Assembly (NCBI GenBank): GCA_032433595.1
Contig: JASWJB010000280.1
Coordinates: 1 to 59,445 of the forward strand
DNA length: 59,445 bases
Source: Conoideocrella luteorostrata
Taxonomy: Eukaryota; Ascomycota; Sordariomycetes; Hypocreales; Clavicipitaceae
Reading direction: 5' to 3'
Of the stretch, positions 9,835-21,158 are shown in pieces. Under the pieces are notes generated by a model that had not been told where the DNA came from, did not search any database, and saw nothing but the letters and a program-made list of their open reading frames with translations. Position 1 is the stretch's first letter; each line of letters starts with the position of its first letter. A program made the position numbers and the translations under genes.

Positions 9835-12129
9835 ATGGCTACTGCGCTTTTCCGGTCAGAGCATACGCACGACTTCACAGCGCTGTCTTTGAAGCCTGAT
9901 CACCAAAATCGCCCACTCCGAGTCGATGGACGCGGAGGGCTTATCCTCGAAAATTTCCACCCTCTGGCGCCTACAGTGCAAGACTTCCTCGTTACAATTG
10001 CGGAGCCGATATCACGCCCGACTTTCCTACACGAATATAGGCTCACAACCCATAGCCTCTACGCTGCAGTCTCGGTCGGGCTTAATTCCAACGACATCAT
10101 TACTACGCTTGATCGCTTTTCAAAAAATACGATGCCACCCAATGTCGCCAGGTACATTCAACACTGTGGCAAGAGCTATGGAATGGTGAAGATGGTCCTA
10201 AAAGACAATAAGTACTTTTTGGAGACTGCAGACCCTGATATATTACAAATGCTGCTGCAAGACGCCAAAGTCCGAGCGTGTCGGGTGCAAGGCACTGCGG
10301 AAATAACCACAACTGCTACCAAGGCTGACACCGTGGCTATTGCTGGCACGAGCATTGCTGGCGGAATTCGAGAAGCGGAAGGCCTGGCAAGTCACGGTCG
10401 TGGGCGGCACTCTGAATATGAACCGAGGACTGGGGCCGAGACACTCCGTCTCTTGGACGATGACGACGACGACGACGACGATGAACGAGGGGTCATTCAC
10501 GCCCTTCAAATCATGGATGATAAAGTAGGGGCTGTTGCAGAGAGATGCCTAGCTCTTCATTATCCCGTGTTGGAAGAGTACGACTTCAGAAATGATCATG
10601 CCAACGCAAACCTGGAAATTGATCTGACACCCGGAACGCAGATTCGGCCATTTCAAGAAAAAAGCCTCACCAAGATGTTTGGCAGTGGACGGGCTATGAG
10701 CGGCATTATTGTCTTGCCTTGCGGGGCTGGCAAGACTTTAGTTGGCGTAACAGCTGCGTGTACGATCAAAAAGGGCGTGGTTGTACTTGCCACCAGCAAC
10801 ATGTCCGCAATCCAATGGAAAAATGAATTTATTAAATGGTCCAACATTAACCCCGAGGATATTGCTCTCTTCTCGTCTGATAATAAGTCAGTTTTTACTG
10901 GGACCACGGGGATTATCATCACGACGTATTCCATGATAACAAACACGCGCGAACGTGCCTATCAGTCAGCTAAAATGATGCAATTCCTTCGAGATCGGGA
11001 ATGGGGGCTTATGCTGCTCGATGAAGTACACGTTGTTCCGGCTCAAATGTTCCGGCGAGTGATTGGATCAATCAAGGCACATTCAAAACTGGGCCTAACG
11101 GCCACTCTCCTTCGAGAGGACGATAAGATTGAAGACCTAAACTTCCTTACAGGTCCAAAGCTCTACGAGGCTAATTGGATGGAGCTCTCGCAGCAAGGAT
11201 TTATCGCCAAGGTACAGTGTGCTGAAGTTTGGTGCTCTATGCCAACTGAATTCTATCAGCAGTATTTAGAGACAGGGCCTCGCACTCGACTTCTTTTCTG
11301 TGTCATGAACCCAACCAAGTTCCAAGCATGTCAGTATCTTATTAGATATCACGAAAGCCGCGGCGATAAGATTATTGTTTTTTCAGATAATGTATATGCC
11401 CTTGAAGCTTATGCAAAAAAGCTGATGAAACCATTTCTATATGGCGGGACCAGCAACGCCGAACGTCAGCTAGTACTAGACTACTTTAGAAATTCGCCAG
11501 ATTGTAGCACACTTTTTTTGTCAAAAATTGGAGATACATCTCTAGACTTACCTGAGGCAACGTGTTTAATACAAATTTCCGCGCAGTACGGATCTCGCCG
11601 CCAAGAAGCCCAGCGACTTGGCCGAATCTTACGAGCAAAACGGAGAAACGAGGATGGATTTAATGCTTTCTTCTACTCCCTTGTATCTAAAGACACGGTG
11701 GAAATGGTCTATTCCTCCAAGCGCCAAGCCTTCCTTGTTGACCAGGGCTATGCATTCAAGGTTATTTCGCAGCTCAAGGGCATGGATAAGATGTCTAATC
11801 TGGCCTTTGGCACAGCTCAGGCCAGAAGTGAGCTTCTTCAAAAGATCTTGGCGGAAGTTGACACTAAATCCTGGAAGGAGGAAGAAGCAAGAGAGAGAGC
11901 GGGCCTCTTGGCCGACGGAAACATGTTTTACGGCCCGGATGGCAAGCCCCTCCGCAAAGGCGCTAGACGGGTGGCTGGCGTTCTAAAAGACCTTAGCAGA
12001 GGACAAGATATGGCATATATCGAGCGAAACAAGAGCGCCAACAAGTCCATGAAGACAAAAAACAGTAGTCGCCATAAATTTTTCAAATCAATCGCGCGGG
12101 AAAACGAACGGAGGAGGAATGCTGAATGA
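9835..12129 (+). CDS. XPB/Ssl2-type DNA helicase (TFIIH), N-terminally short
   Basis: 764-residue homologue of XPB/Rad25/Ssl2, the TFIIH translocase that opens promoter DNA and acts in nucleotide-excision repair. Motifs seen: conserved N-terminal region from about residue 14 (FTALSLKPDHQNRPL), Asp tract near 205-215, Walker A GAGKT (~297-301), DEVH box (~396-399), RED motif (~427-429), motif VI QRLGRILRAKR (~593-603), and C-terminal DMAYIE..KSANK. Fungal XPB is usually around 800-850 residues. Here the basic/acidic N-terminal leader (roughly 70-80 residues) is absent: an in-frame stop (TAA at 9802) sits just upstream and satellite repeats abut the ATG. The C-terminal acidic insert also seems shortened. 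An LTR starts 8 bp after the stop. All helicase motifs are intact, so it may function, or it may be a diverged, truncated second copy. It has no introns. Confidence 0.85.
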   Translation: MATALFRSEHTHDFTALSLKPDHQNRPLRVDGRGGLILENFHPLAPTVQDFLVTIAEPISRPTFLHEYRLTTHSLYAAVSVGLNSNDIITTLDRFSKNTMPPNVARYIQHCGKSYGMVKMVLKDNKYFLETADPDILQMLLQDAKVRACRVQGTAEITTTATKADTVAIAGTSIAGGIREAEGLASHGRGRHSEYEPRTGAETLRLLDDDDDDDDDERGVIHALQIMDDKVGAVAERCLALHYPVLEEYDFRNDHANANLEIDLTPGTQIRPFQEKSLTKMFGSGRAMSGIIVLPCGAGKTLVGVTAACTIKKGVVVLATSNMSAIQWKNEFIKWSNINPEDIALFSSDNKSVFTGTTGIIITTYSMITNTRERAYQSAKMMQFLRDREWGLMLLDEVHVVPAQMFRRVIGSIKAHSKLGLTATLLREDDKIEDLNFLTGPKLYEANWMELSQQGFIAKVQCAEVWCSMPTEFYQQYLETGPRTRLLFCVMNPTKFQACQYLIRYHESRGDKIIVFSDNVYALEAYAKKLMKPFLYGGTSNAERQLVLDYFRNSPDCSTLFLSKIGDTSLDLPEATCLIQISAQYGSRRQEAQRLGRILRAKRRNEDGFNAFFYSLVSKDTVEMVYSSKRQAFLVDQGYAFKVISQLKGMDKMSNLAFGTAQARSELLQKILAEVDTKSWKEEEARERAGLLADGNMFYGPDGKPLRKGARRVAGVLKDLSRGQDMAYIERNKSANKSMKTKNSSRHKFFKSIARENERRRNAE

Positions 12130-12136
12130 ACAAGCG

Positions 12137-12335
12137 TGTTGGAATCCTGTTGGAATCCCTCGTCAAACATACCAACGATTTGCAGACAAGGTCACGTGGC
12201 TACCCTAGCGCGCTTCTTTTATACGGCGCCCTCGGGGGCATTCCTCTTCCCGTTCTCTTCTCTTGGATAACCCAGATCAGATGAAATGAATTATTTGCTT
12301 TTTGTTTTAATTCACACGCAATGCACACTGGCATT
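12137..12335 (+). mobile_element. LTR family B copy
   Basis: Starts TGTTGGAATCC (tandemly doubled at 12137 and 12148), then CCCTCGTCAAACATACCAACG, GGTCACGTGGCTACCCTAGC, CGGCGCCCTCGGGGGCATTC. The distal end is not defined because no clean target duplication was found. Similar starts occur at 17468, 23281, 39371 and 54736, and a 5'-truncated copy lies near 59236. Confidence 0.6.
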
Positions 12336-13114
12336 TTAATTAGCAGCTACTTTAGTTTGTATTTTGTCACACAAAAATAGCGTAACCAGAGGCCACTTTT
12401 CATGTGTAGTTATAACCCTTAAATAGGCTCATATTGTCCTATGACACGCGCACTGCGCGGGCCAGCACGCCGGGTTGGGGCATGTGGCAGTGCCAGTACC
12501 AGTGCTCGTTGGGCAGGGCGTAGAGCATTCGTGTCTGATCTGATTCCTTCACAGCAGGACATGTAGGAAAGACGACCGAGTAAAAGAACGCTCGTCCAAG
12601 TGTACGTACGGCGGGTTGGGACAGAGTTTCTAGCCACCAAGTTTACTGAGGCATGCGTGAGCAATTACTACCGAGGCCTTGTCACCATGTGGCAGCTACA
12701 AATCATCTGATCTCGTTTATCTAAGAGAGAAGAAGAGGAAGAGGAATGCCCCCGATCGGAACTCCCTCTAGTGACCCGGACAAACTCTACAGAGCCATTA
12801 TCGCAGCTCATGACAAAGTCATTGGTGCGTTCATAAAGAACTGATATAAATCGGCTGTCAGCCTGGTATCCGCTCAGTCGTAATTACATTCTTGGACGAG
12901 CCGACTACACATCTTTTAGCCAGCGACTGGTGTTAGAGCTGGCGTGCCAAGCCTCGCCCCAACGCTAGCCAAGTGGCGGGGCCACGTGACCCATACACGG
13001 GTCCGGGACACCCGCCGGTCAACAGCCCGCGCCGGCTTCCAGCATCCTCTCTTGCGCCATCTCCGCAGAGAAGGGGTTACAGTCGGCTCGGTAGCCCACA
13101 TCACATCTGCAAAC
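12336..13114. other. Intergenic: mixed repeat debris and VPS54 promoter side
   Basis: 12369-12445 is shared with 22016-22092 (GCGTAACCAGAGGCCACTTT, ATGTGTAGTTAT). About 12660-12770 contains an inverted fragment of LTR B (AGAAGAGGAAGAGGAATGCC). The last ~300 bp before 13115 look unique and are presumably the VPS54 5' region. Confidence 0.45.
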
Positions 13115-16100
13115 ATGTATTCGAATCCCAGCGCACCCAAGTCCGTCGATAATCTATCGCCAGCTGTACCACCTAGTGCACATCGAACCAACTTGCCCTT
13201 TCATAGGTATTGCGGCGACCGGGACGTTTTAGCAACAGATAGAGACTAACTTCTTCCCAAGGCAAGGCTCGACGGCAAGCTCAATCGGAGCATCACCGGA
13301 CACAACGTCAGGTAGCCAGGAAAATGCCGTGCCGGAAACTAGGCAGAATGGTATGCTAAATGCTTCTCATCCCGTGTTCAAGGCATGAGCTAATACCTTG
13401 AGAAGCAATATCGATATTACTGCAGCCGCCGATAGTACAAACGGGGCCTATACCGCATACTCTTGCTTCACCATCAAGCGCCCACAAGCCTCCGACCACG
13501 CGTGATATCCCCCCAGTGACACTGACAACCACCACGCACGTTGACGCAGCCGAAATCCAGCCCTATCTATCCCGAGTGGGTGTACTATACAATCAATTGC
13601 GAAGAGTCAAGGAAAGCGAAGATACAGCGGCAGATAACCTTCATGGAAGAAGAAGCAAAACAGACAAGTTTGCTGCCGTCTTCGATGACAGCCACCTACA
13701 ACCGGGAAAGAGACCATTAGTATTAAGAAAAGGTTCCGTCTCCTCCGTATCTTTGTTCCCACCTACAGAAGCGCCTAGTCCTATTCGAAGACCTGGTACA
13801 AGAGCAATGCGAGACCCACCGCCGTTATCGACTATACCTTCTGTCTTTTTCGACAAAGACTTTCACTTGGAAAACCCTCGCACATTTGACATAGTCAGTG
13901 AGAGGTCAGAGGTTATTCAACTGCCTCCAGGGATACTGGATGGAAAGGCTTCGGCAAACGGAAATGCGGCGGCACCACGGAAAGCCCTCGCAATAAATGC
14001 GATATTACAAGAAAAATTATCATGGTATATAGACACAATTGAGATATGCCTTATAGATTCCATTTCAACGGCTTCCACAGCCTTCTTCACTGCACTACGT
14101 TCGCTACGGGAACTTTACTCAGAAGCCGCCGGCTCCGTGGAGAGAATCAAGGCTCTTAAGAAGGAGCTGGAGGCTTTGGATAATGAGATTGCAACCAGCG
14201 GGTTAAATATTATCCAGAAGCGACAGCGGCAAGAGAATCTCCAACAGCTACACAATACAGTCCTGCAACTAAAACATGTGGTTGATGGCGTTGCGACCTG
14301 CGAGTCTTTCGTTGACAATGGAGAAGTAGATCAGGCTTTAGAAAGCATTGACTCTCTTGAGAAGCTTATCGCAGGCGAGCCAGAGCTTTCAAAGACACCA
14401 CTAAACATGGATGGATGGCATCTCCAGTTAAGAGATCTTCGAGCTGCAACTGCACTACAAAGCGTCAATGACGATTTGAGTACTCTACGATCCCGAATCG
14501 GCAAAGTTTACGAAACACGATTTCTTGGTCTCCTCATGGGAGACCTCCGGCGACACCTGGAAGCTGTCTCCACGCAGGAGGTACTCATGCGTTGGACCAG
14601 TGCTTCAGTGCGGTCTCGAGGCGTCTATACGCAGGAGTCTTCTGTCTTCCCATCCTATATGAGCTTAACCGATCGCGTTCGGTCCGAGCTACGAGAGAGC
14701 TTGACAGGCTTGCATCGAGCACAACACCTCACGACTGCTGCCACCGCCTATAGAGAGGCTATACTAAAGGAGATTCGCAATCTAATTCGGCGACCTCTAC
14801 CCAGCTCACACGATGATGACAAGGGGTCACTCATGTCTTCGTCAACCATGCCAACAAGGTTGTCCCAGCAAGAGAAATCGTCTATTCTAGCTCATAACCT
14901 ACAAGCTCTTGAGCCTGAAGAAGCTGAAGAACTACTAATCAAAATTTATATTAGCGTTACCGAGACGTTGAGGAGGTTAACGACACAAGTCAAGCTGCTG
15001 TTAGACTTTGCCAGCTCATTGGGTCATGACTCTAGTCCTTCAGGGTTAACATCTCCTCAGAGGGAATCGCCACTAATTAGTCCTACTGTCAAGAGGTCTT
15101 CTATTGCGGCACTTGACGCACAAGAATTGCACGAGGCGATGGACCTACAGAACCTCCTAGGTCAAGCTGTGGATGTCGCACAAGACAAGGTTATAAGGAT
15201 CCTGCGGGTTCGTTTAGAGCAGAGTGCGCATCCATCACTAATCTGGTTCCTCCGATATTTTACTCTCACCGTATACTTCACTAACGAGTGCGAATCAATC
15301 TCTGGGCGGAGCGGCACAGCCCTGAAGTCAGTCGTCAATGGGCAAATTAAAGACTTCATACACAAGTATGGCGATGCGGAAAAGCGAAAGCTTGCTCAAG
15401 GCATGGAATACGACCAATGGGAGGCAAAGGACTTTTCAGAAAAAGACACTGCCGAGCTCAACAGAATTCTATCCTGTAGTACCAAGGATCCGGCTGAATG
15501 GTCGGGTGGTCTCAAAATTTGGATCCCGTATTCAGATGACCATCTTGAGACTAATGGCGCTGGTGAGCCGCAGCAGCCCAACAGCGACGGCAAAGCCAGG
15601 ACTAGGAATGCGTCCATCAACGAGGAAATATTCATGCTTCCCAACTCTGCAATTCTTTGCATGGATGGCTTAGCCCACTTCTTGCAACTGATAGTTGCTA
15701 TCCCCTCAATGACCCCAGACATCGGGGCTTCATTGGTCTCCTATCTCCAGCTTTTCAATTCACGGTGCACACAACTTATCTTGGGGGCAGGGGCCAGGCT
15801 ATCTGCGGGCTTGAAGAACATTACCTCGAAGCATCTAGTTCTCGCATCTCGGGCATTAGCGTTCGTCGCTACCCTGATCAGCCACGTCCGCGAGTTTGTC
15901 AGACGACATACCAGAAGTGGTGGTGCTGCTGCCTCAAGTCTCGTGGAATTCGACAAGGTCAAATGTGACTACCAAGAGCACGAGAATAGCATTTACAACA
16001 AGATAGTCGAAATTATGAGTCGCCTGGCTGCCGCACATGTCAAGGCCATGAAAAACATCGACTGGGACAATGGCCAGAAGAATGTGCATCCCTACATGGG

Positions 16101-16563
16101 GATATTAGCCAAAGACACGACCTCATTGCATCGCATCCTGACCAAGACTCTACCAGAGGGCACTGTTCGGATGCTCATGACTTCAGTCTTTATCAGTTAC
16201 AAGGATCAGTTCGGCAAAGCGTTTCAGGGAGTAGATCCCAAGACAGAATTAGGTCTAGGCAGGTACGTCTGTTGGAGCCCCCAAGCAAGCTTACAGTATT
16301 TGCTGATTTGGTACAGCATGCTACATGACATGGATTTTTTTAAATCCAAACTCGGCAAGATAGATGGCTTCGGTGATACTGGAGAGTACCTAGCCGCAAT
16401 CATCAAGTCCAAGCAAGTCAAGGGCGTAGGGCTAGCCGCACTAGCCGCCACCGAACTAGAAACGAAAGACACCCAAGACACCGAGGATTTAGCCGAGACA
16501 AGGGACAGATCTGAAGATGGAACCAAAGGAGGCAGAGGGGGCGATGACAAAGACTCCGCTTAG
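13115..16563 (+). CDS. VPS54: Vps54, GARP tethering-complex subunit
   Basis: Vps54 of the Golgi-associated retrograde protein complex, which tethers endosome-derived vesicles at the trans-Golgi network. Three exons fit exactly: 13115-13206, 13262-13350 and 13406-16563, with 55-bp introns (GTATTG...CAAG and GTATGC...GAAG, the second with a GCTAATAC branch site). They give 1112 residues. Exon 1 begins MYSNPSAPKSVDNLSP. Exon 3 opens with ISILLQPPIVQTG, which matches the usual fungal Vps54 N-terminus. Family landmarks are FDKDFHLENPRTFDIVSER (~residue 208), the coiled-coil stretch ERIKALKKELEALDNEIA, and the Vps54 C-terminal domain (LVEFDKVKCDYQEHENSIYN onward). The tail is acidic and low-complexity. 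No stops or shifts, so it is probably the functional single copy and an anchor to core chromosome. Confidence 0.93.
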
Positions 16564-16887
16564 GAATCGGCATCCTGCAAAATCAAGTAAATCCCATATT
16601 AAATAGATCGGAGGTCCCATTTGGAAATTGGGCAACACTTGTCATGCCATGTCCAAAGTGCGTCTGACAACCTCCGATAGTGGTACCTGTTCCCTCGATG
16701 TCCTGCGAATACATGCTGGGGGGCTTAAACCATGGTGAAGCAGCTTGGTGTGACAACCATCACAGCATGTCATACACTATCTTATTGCCGATATAGCTTC
16801 ATCATGTACCTTTACATAACCTAAAACCTAAGTATTTCAGATATCTTTTCAATGTGTCAGCTATGTCGGCAATTGCCCCTTTGTGTG
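16564..16887. other. Intergenic, VPS54 3' side
   Basis: Unique sequence with no open frame or RNA gene that I can support. Presumably 3' UTR and terminator. Confidence 0.4.
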
Positions 16888-17095
16888 TGTGGGGGTTGCA
16901 CAGGGTGTTGTGCAGTAATCTAGATCAATGTTTCAATATGCAAAAACAATGTATCCAAATAATTTTTTGTCTGTTTAAGAAGAAGAAAACAAGTCAAGGT
17001 GGAAGGCCGGATATCATTGTATTAATATCGTGACCAAAAGGTGACCACGTGACCTGCTGCGTGCTTCCTATTGTGCTTAACGATGGACTTCAACA
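16888..17095 (+). mobile_element. Solo LTR, family C
   Basis: 208 bp, TGTGGGGGTTGCACAGGG to GACTTCAACA, flanked by GTGTG at 16883-16887 and 17096-17100. The duplication lies in a GT-rich stretch, so it is slightly less decisive than the one at 4400. Shares GGTGACCACGTGACC with the other copies. Confidence 0.85.
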
Positions 17096-18540
17096 GTGTG
17101 ATACTAGATAACACTAATACTTCTAACAGTCACAGTCCCTATCCTTAGTTCTCATTCGCTATTCATTGTAGACCCACATCCCCGCAGGAGTCACAGTCCG
17201 GGTCATGACCACACCCGCAATCAACTTCTACCCTTCAACTCGCAGATGGCACATTGGGGCGGTCGGGGTTACTCATTGTAGCAGTGGGTTGTTTCTAGCA
17301 TGGAGTCAATACATTAGCATAAGACTATTACAAGATTCATGTAGAGTAGACAGGTCTCTTACACGACTAGACCTAGAGCTCTTGAGAAGCAGGCCAGGTC
17401 ATTACAATGTAGAGAGACTTAACCAAGGTAAATATGGGTATATAATAGGCTCTGGGATATGTGTGACTGTTGGAATTCCTCGTTAAGCGTACGAGCAGTT
17501 ATTCCCGAGCTGCAGTAGCGGGGCAAAGACGATGCCTCATGCATGACACGTCATCCACATGAACCAGGACCAGGCCAACCACCTCAAGTACGCGACTAAG
17601 AACATCTGCGCGCTAAGAGACACATGCTCAAGCCTGGCTCTAGTGATTTTTTTTATCGGCAAAATCACCAGGCGCCAAAAAGTTGGTTTTCGTTTGCGTT
17701 CAGCCGCCGTGGTCGGCTCCATTGGCCCTAAGCCCCTTCCCCTCCCCCCCTCGCTGTCACACTTGGCGCCCAGAAAGAGTCCACCAAGTCAGCATTGCGG
17801 GGGCCGAGCATGCTGGGGCTTCATCAAGCGCTTGGACAAGCCTATGAAGTGGCATAAGTATGTTTTTGATATTGTTCTGGCAAGCCGTACATTCGGCCAC
17901 ACCAAACAACTGAACCCTCTTGTCTTGCCTCTGTAGAGCTGTATAACCAGATATTCATCCCTGTCGTTTGTCACGGAGCAAACCATGGGCTCGTCCTGCC
18001 CTTAATAGCAAGATGCAGCACATTATCACACGGCTGAGCTGCTGGCTAGCATGCACCCGCTCAGTGTTCACCAGGTTCCATCTAATAGGACAGGCCCGGT
18101 GACTTCTTTCAGCGCGGGTAGTACATTATTATCTAGTGGGCTCTTGATCCGGAAACCGAAACAAATTAAATTACTGCCCAAGAGCGTTAAGGGCCATCTC
18201 GGACATCAGGCAGGCACCGTTGTAATTAGCCTACCCATAGCTTATTATGTTAACAGCCCCCACCTATAGGCAGCTTGCAAGACCAGCCTTGTCATTACCA
18301 TCTCTTTGTCACAACGTGATGACGGTAGACCGCTTTTACCGGCCGTTAAGCTAAAATCTTGTCGCTAACTAATAGATTTGCTAGGGAGATCTTGTGAGGA
18401 TAACAAGACAGTAGAAAAAGCTAAATCATGGTCTTCCGAGAGTATTCCTTACAGTATAAGTAAAGACGTGAATCCCCTAAACCTCTAATAATATAAACTT
18501 ATTCTCTATTACTTAGTCCCTCCTTGTTTAACTTCATTGT
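17096..18540. other. Gene-free stretch
   Basis: Contains an LTR B start at 17468 (TGTTGGAATTCCTCGTTAAG) that loses similarity after about 35 bp. The frames at 17205-17486 and 17559-17936 have no recognisable domain. I see no gene. Confidence 0.4.
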
Positions 18541-20225
18541 TCTTTACCTTCAAATTACCCCCCTGTTGTGGCGGCTGTGTGACTGTTGAGATGGCCAGAC
18601 CTGGTTTTTGGCGGATTGCGCGCCGGGTGGTTTGTTTCGCGCTCTGCCTTTTATTTAATTACATGTGCTAGGCTTTATTATATCCTTTTCACCAGGTTTG
18701 GTTTCGTCTTGTCATGTTATTGTTGTGTTGTGTTGTGCTGTGTTGTGTTATTGCGCCCGTAAGTCGCCTTGTTGCTGAATTCCTAATAAAGCGGGTTTTT
18801 TGTAGGCCACACACCGGATGATTTGTTTTGCGCCCTGATTTTTATCGCAACTTGTGCGCTGGGCTCTTGTGCATCTTTTGCACTAGGTTTGGATTTGTCT
18901 TGTCATGTTGCTGTTGTGTCGTGCTCTGTGCTACTCTTGTGCTACTTACCAGCCCCTCTCCACCCCAGACCAAGCCCTGCTTTTCTTGCACCTTGGGCGC
19001 TGACCCAGATCTAACATTTGCCTGGGCAGCAACATCATCATCATCATCAGTTGCGGCATCATCACCAGCAGCGGCATTTCTTGCGTGGGTAGCAACATCC
19101 ACGTCAGCAGCAACGGCATCATCAGCAGCAGCTAACTCATCCCCCCTCCCGAGTGCTGACTTTTCCCCTCTCCCCAGTGCTGAAAGCAGCAGCGGCATTA
19201 TCATCAACAGTAGCGACATTTTTTGAGTGGGCAGCAACATCCTCATCATCATTAGCAGCGGCAACATCCCCATCGGCGGCGACGGTATCCTCATCGGCAG
19301 CGTCATCGTTATCATCATCATCAGCAGCAGCAGCGGCATCATCGAGCTTGTCAGATCGACCCGCGATACCAGATGCCTGCAGGTCTTCCGAAAATTGAAC
19401 CTTTGAACGAACTCGTCAGATTGACCTACAATGTCTTATGCTTTGTGCAGGGTACGTCTCCCGAAATTTAAGCCATTTCAACGAGCTCGTCAGATTGACC
19501 GACGATGTCTGATGCTTCGATAGCGCCTGTAAGTCCCCCGAGAACCGAACTCCCGAACAAGCCCGCCAGACCGACCTGCGATATTAGATACCTGTACGTC
19601 TCCCAAATTTGAACCGTTTTATTGTCTTCATTAACTACCTTGCGATATGTTATACCGGTACGTCTTCCGGGAATTGGACCTTTTTGACAAGCTCGTCAGC
19701 TGACTTGCGATACCAAATCCCTCTTGCAGGGCCTGTACGTTCCGAGATTTAAACCTTTTCAGCGAGCTCGTCAGACTGACTTGCGATATCGAATGCCTCT
19801 TGCAGCCTACACGTCTTCCGACAATTAAATCCTTTAACCAGCTCATGGCAGCCCGTACGTCGTCCGAGAATTGAGCCTTTTCCAATGTCTTTGTCAGATC
19901 GACTTGCGGTATTTCATGTCTGTACATCTTCTGAGATTTGAGCCTTTTAACAAGCTTGTTAGATTGACCTGCGGTATCTAATGCCTCTTCCAGTATATGT
20001 TTTCCCAGATTTGAACCTTTCAAAGAGCTCGTCAGATTGACTGCATATCCGACACTTCGAGAACGTCTGTATTTGAACCTTTCAATGACCTTGTTAGATT
20101 GACCCTGCGATCTAATGCTTCCTGCAGCGTATGTACGTCTTCCGACATTTGAACCTTTCGACGAGTCTGTCAACTGACTTGCAATACCTGATGCTTCTCG
20201 CAGCGCTGTACGTCTTCCGAGAAGG
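18541..20225 (+). repeat. Composite repeat, copy 2
   Basis: Same order as copy 1: T/G-rich body (GTTGTGTTGTGCTGTGTTG, GCGCTGGGCTCTTGTGCATC), TTTTCTTGCACCTTGGGCGC, long ATC/CAG trinucleotide tracts (19030-19350), GAGTGCTGACTTTTCCCCTC blocks, then the 76-bp array. The terminal GC-rich block is not at its left end here but follows on its right. Confidence 0.65.
19365..20225 (+). repeat. ~76-bp satellite array, block 2
   Basis: About eleven degenerate monomers of CGTCTTCCGAGATTTGAACC ... GAGCTCGTCAGATTGACC ... GATATCTGATGCTTC. It ends exactly at the hairpin at 20225. Confidence 0.75.
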
Positions 20226-20760
20226 ACACTAGTCCTTATGGTCTATTACTTTACTCCGGTGAAGAAGTAGACATAAAGGACGTTAGTGTCCTCCTCGGAA
20301 AACGCCTCACAGTCTTCTCCTTTTTCTTCTCACAATCCGGGCGAAAAATCACCCATCCCGCCGGCATTTTGTGCGCTGCCCACCGCAGAGTTGCTGGGCG
20401 CGCCGGGAACGCGCCTTATTTCGCCATTAATTTGTGTGCATCGTGTGCGCTGCGTCTTTGCAAGTCGTTTTCGTCAGGTTTAAGCCTGCTGCAGCGGCTG
20501 TGTGGCTGTTGAGATACGAATTTGCCGGACTAGGTAGGACATGGTTTTTGGCGGATTACGCGCTATGTGTTTTATTTTAAGCCCTGCTTCTTATCACATC
20601 TTACGTGCTGGGCTCTTTTGTATCTTTTGCACTACGTTTATATTTGTCTTGATATGTTGCTGTTGTGCTGTGTTATGTTATTAGCAGTCATTCTGGTTCT
20701 GTCGGGCGATGGAACCCACTTGTCCGAACACGGAGTTCTGAGTGGTTAGTTACTCCGTAC
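20226..20760 (+). repeat. Composite repeat head after a hairpin junction
   Basis: GGACACTAGTCC at ~20225 pairs imperfectly with GGACGTTAGTGTCC near 20280, making a ~75-bp stem-loop at the boundary. The terminal block follows (CTCACAGTCTTCTCC, GAAAAATCACCCATCCCGCC, GGCATTTTGTGCGCTGCC) and then the T/G-rich body. Copies 2 and 3 are therefore head to tail, with a hairpin at the joint. Confidence 0.6.
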
Positions 20761-20811
20761 TCCGTACATGTTTATTTACTTATGAACCCCTCATAGTTCA
20801 ACTTTAGGGTT

Positions 20812-20994
20812 GCACAGGGTGTTGTGCTGTGATCTAGATGACTGCTTCAAAATGCAAAGACAATGTATTCAAATCTGTGTATCTAAGAAGAGGAAAGCAA
20901 ATCAACATGGAAGGCCTAATATCGTCGTATAATATCGTGGCCGAAAGGTAACCACGTGACCTACTCCGTGCTAACCTATTGTGCTAGGCGGAAA
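20812..20994 (+). mobile_element. LTR family C, degraded
   Basis: GGGTTGCACAGGGTGTTGTG through GGTAACCACGTGACC to TGTGCTAGGCGGA. Both extreme ends have decayed and no target duplication is visible. Confidence 0.7.
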
Positions 20995-21158
20995 TAAACG
21001 TGTTTGTTTACTTTTCAACTTTTTTCATAGGTCAACTTTATCCACTACGTCGAATGAATTCCACTACAACTGTTTCCAATCCAGAGTGCAACTCACTCGC
21101 TTACGCGAACAAGAGCAAATATACTATCTACAAAAAACTCATCAACGCGTAAAAGTCG

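Noticed and set aside
13207..13405. VPS54 appearing to lack an ATG
   Set aside because: Two 55-bp introns connect an upstream ATG exon at 13115 in phase.
17205..17936. Possible genes between two repeats
   Set aside because: Frames of 93 and 125 codons without motifs, and the stretch contains an LTR B start fragment.
18842..19342. Long minus-strand open frame rich in Met/Leu/Ala and Asp
   Set aside because: It is a translation of ATC/CAG trinucleotide tracts, and frames differ between composite-repeat copies.
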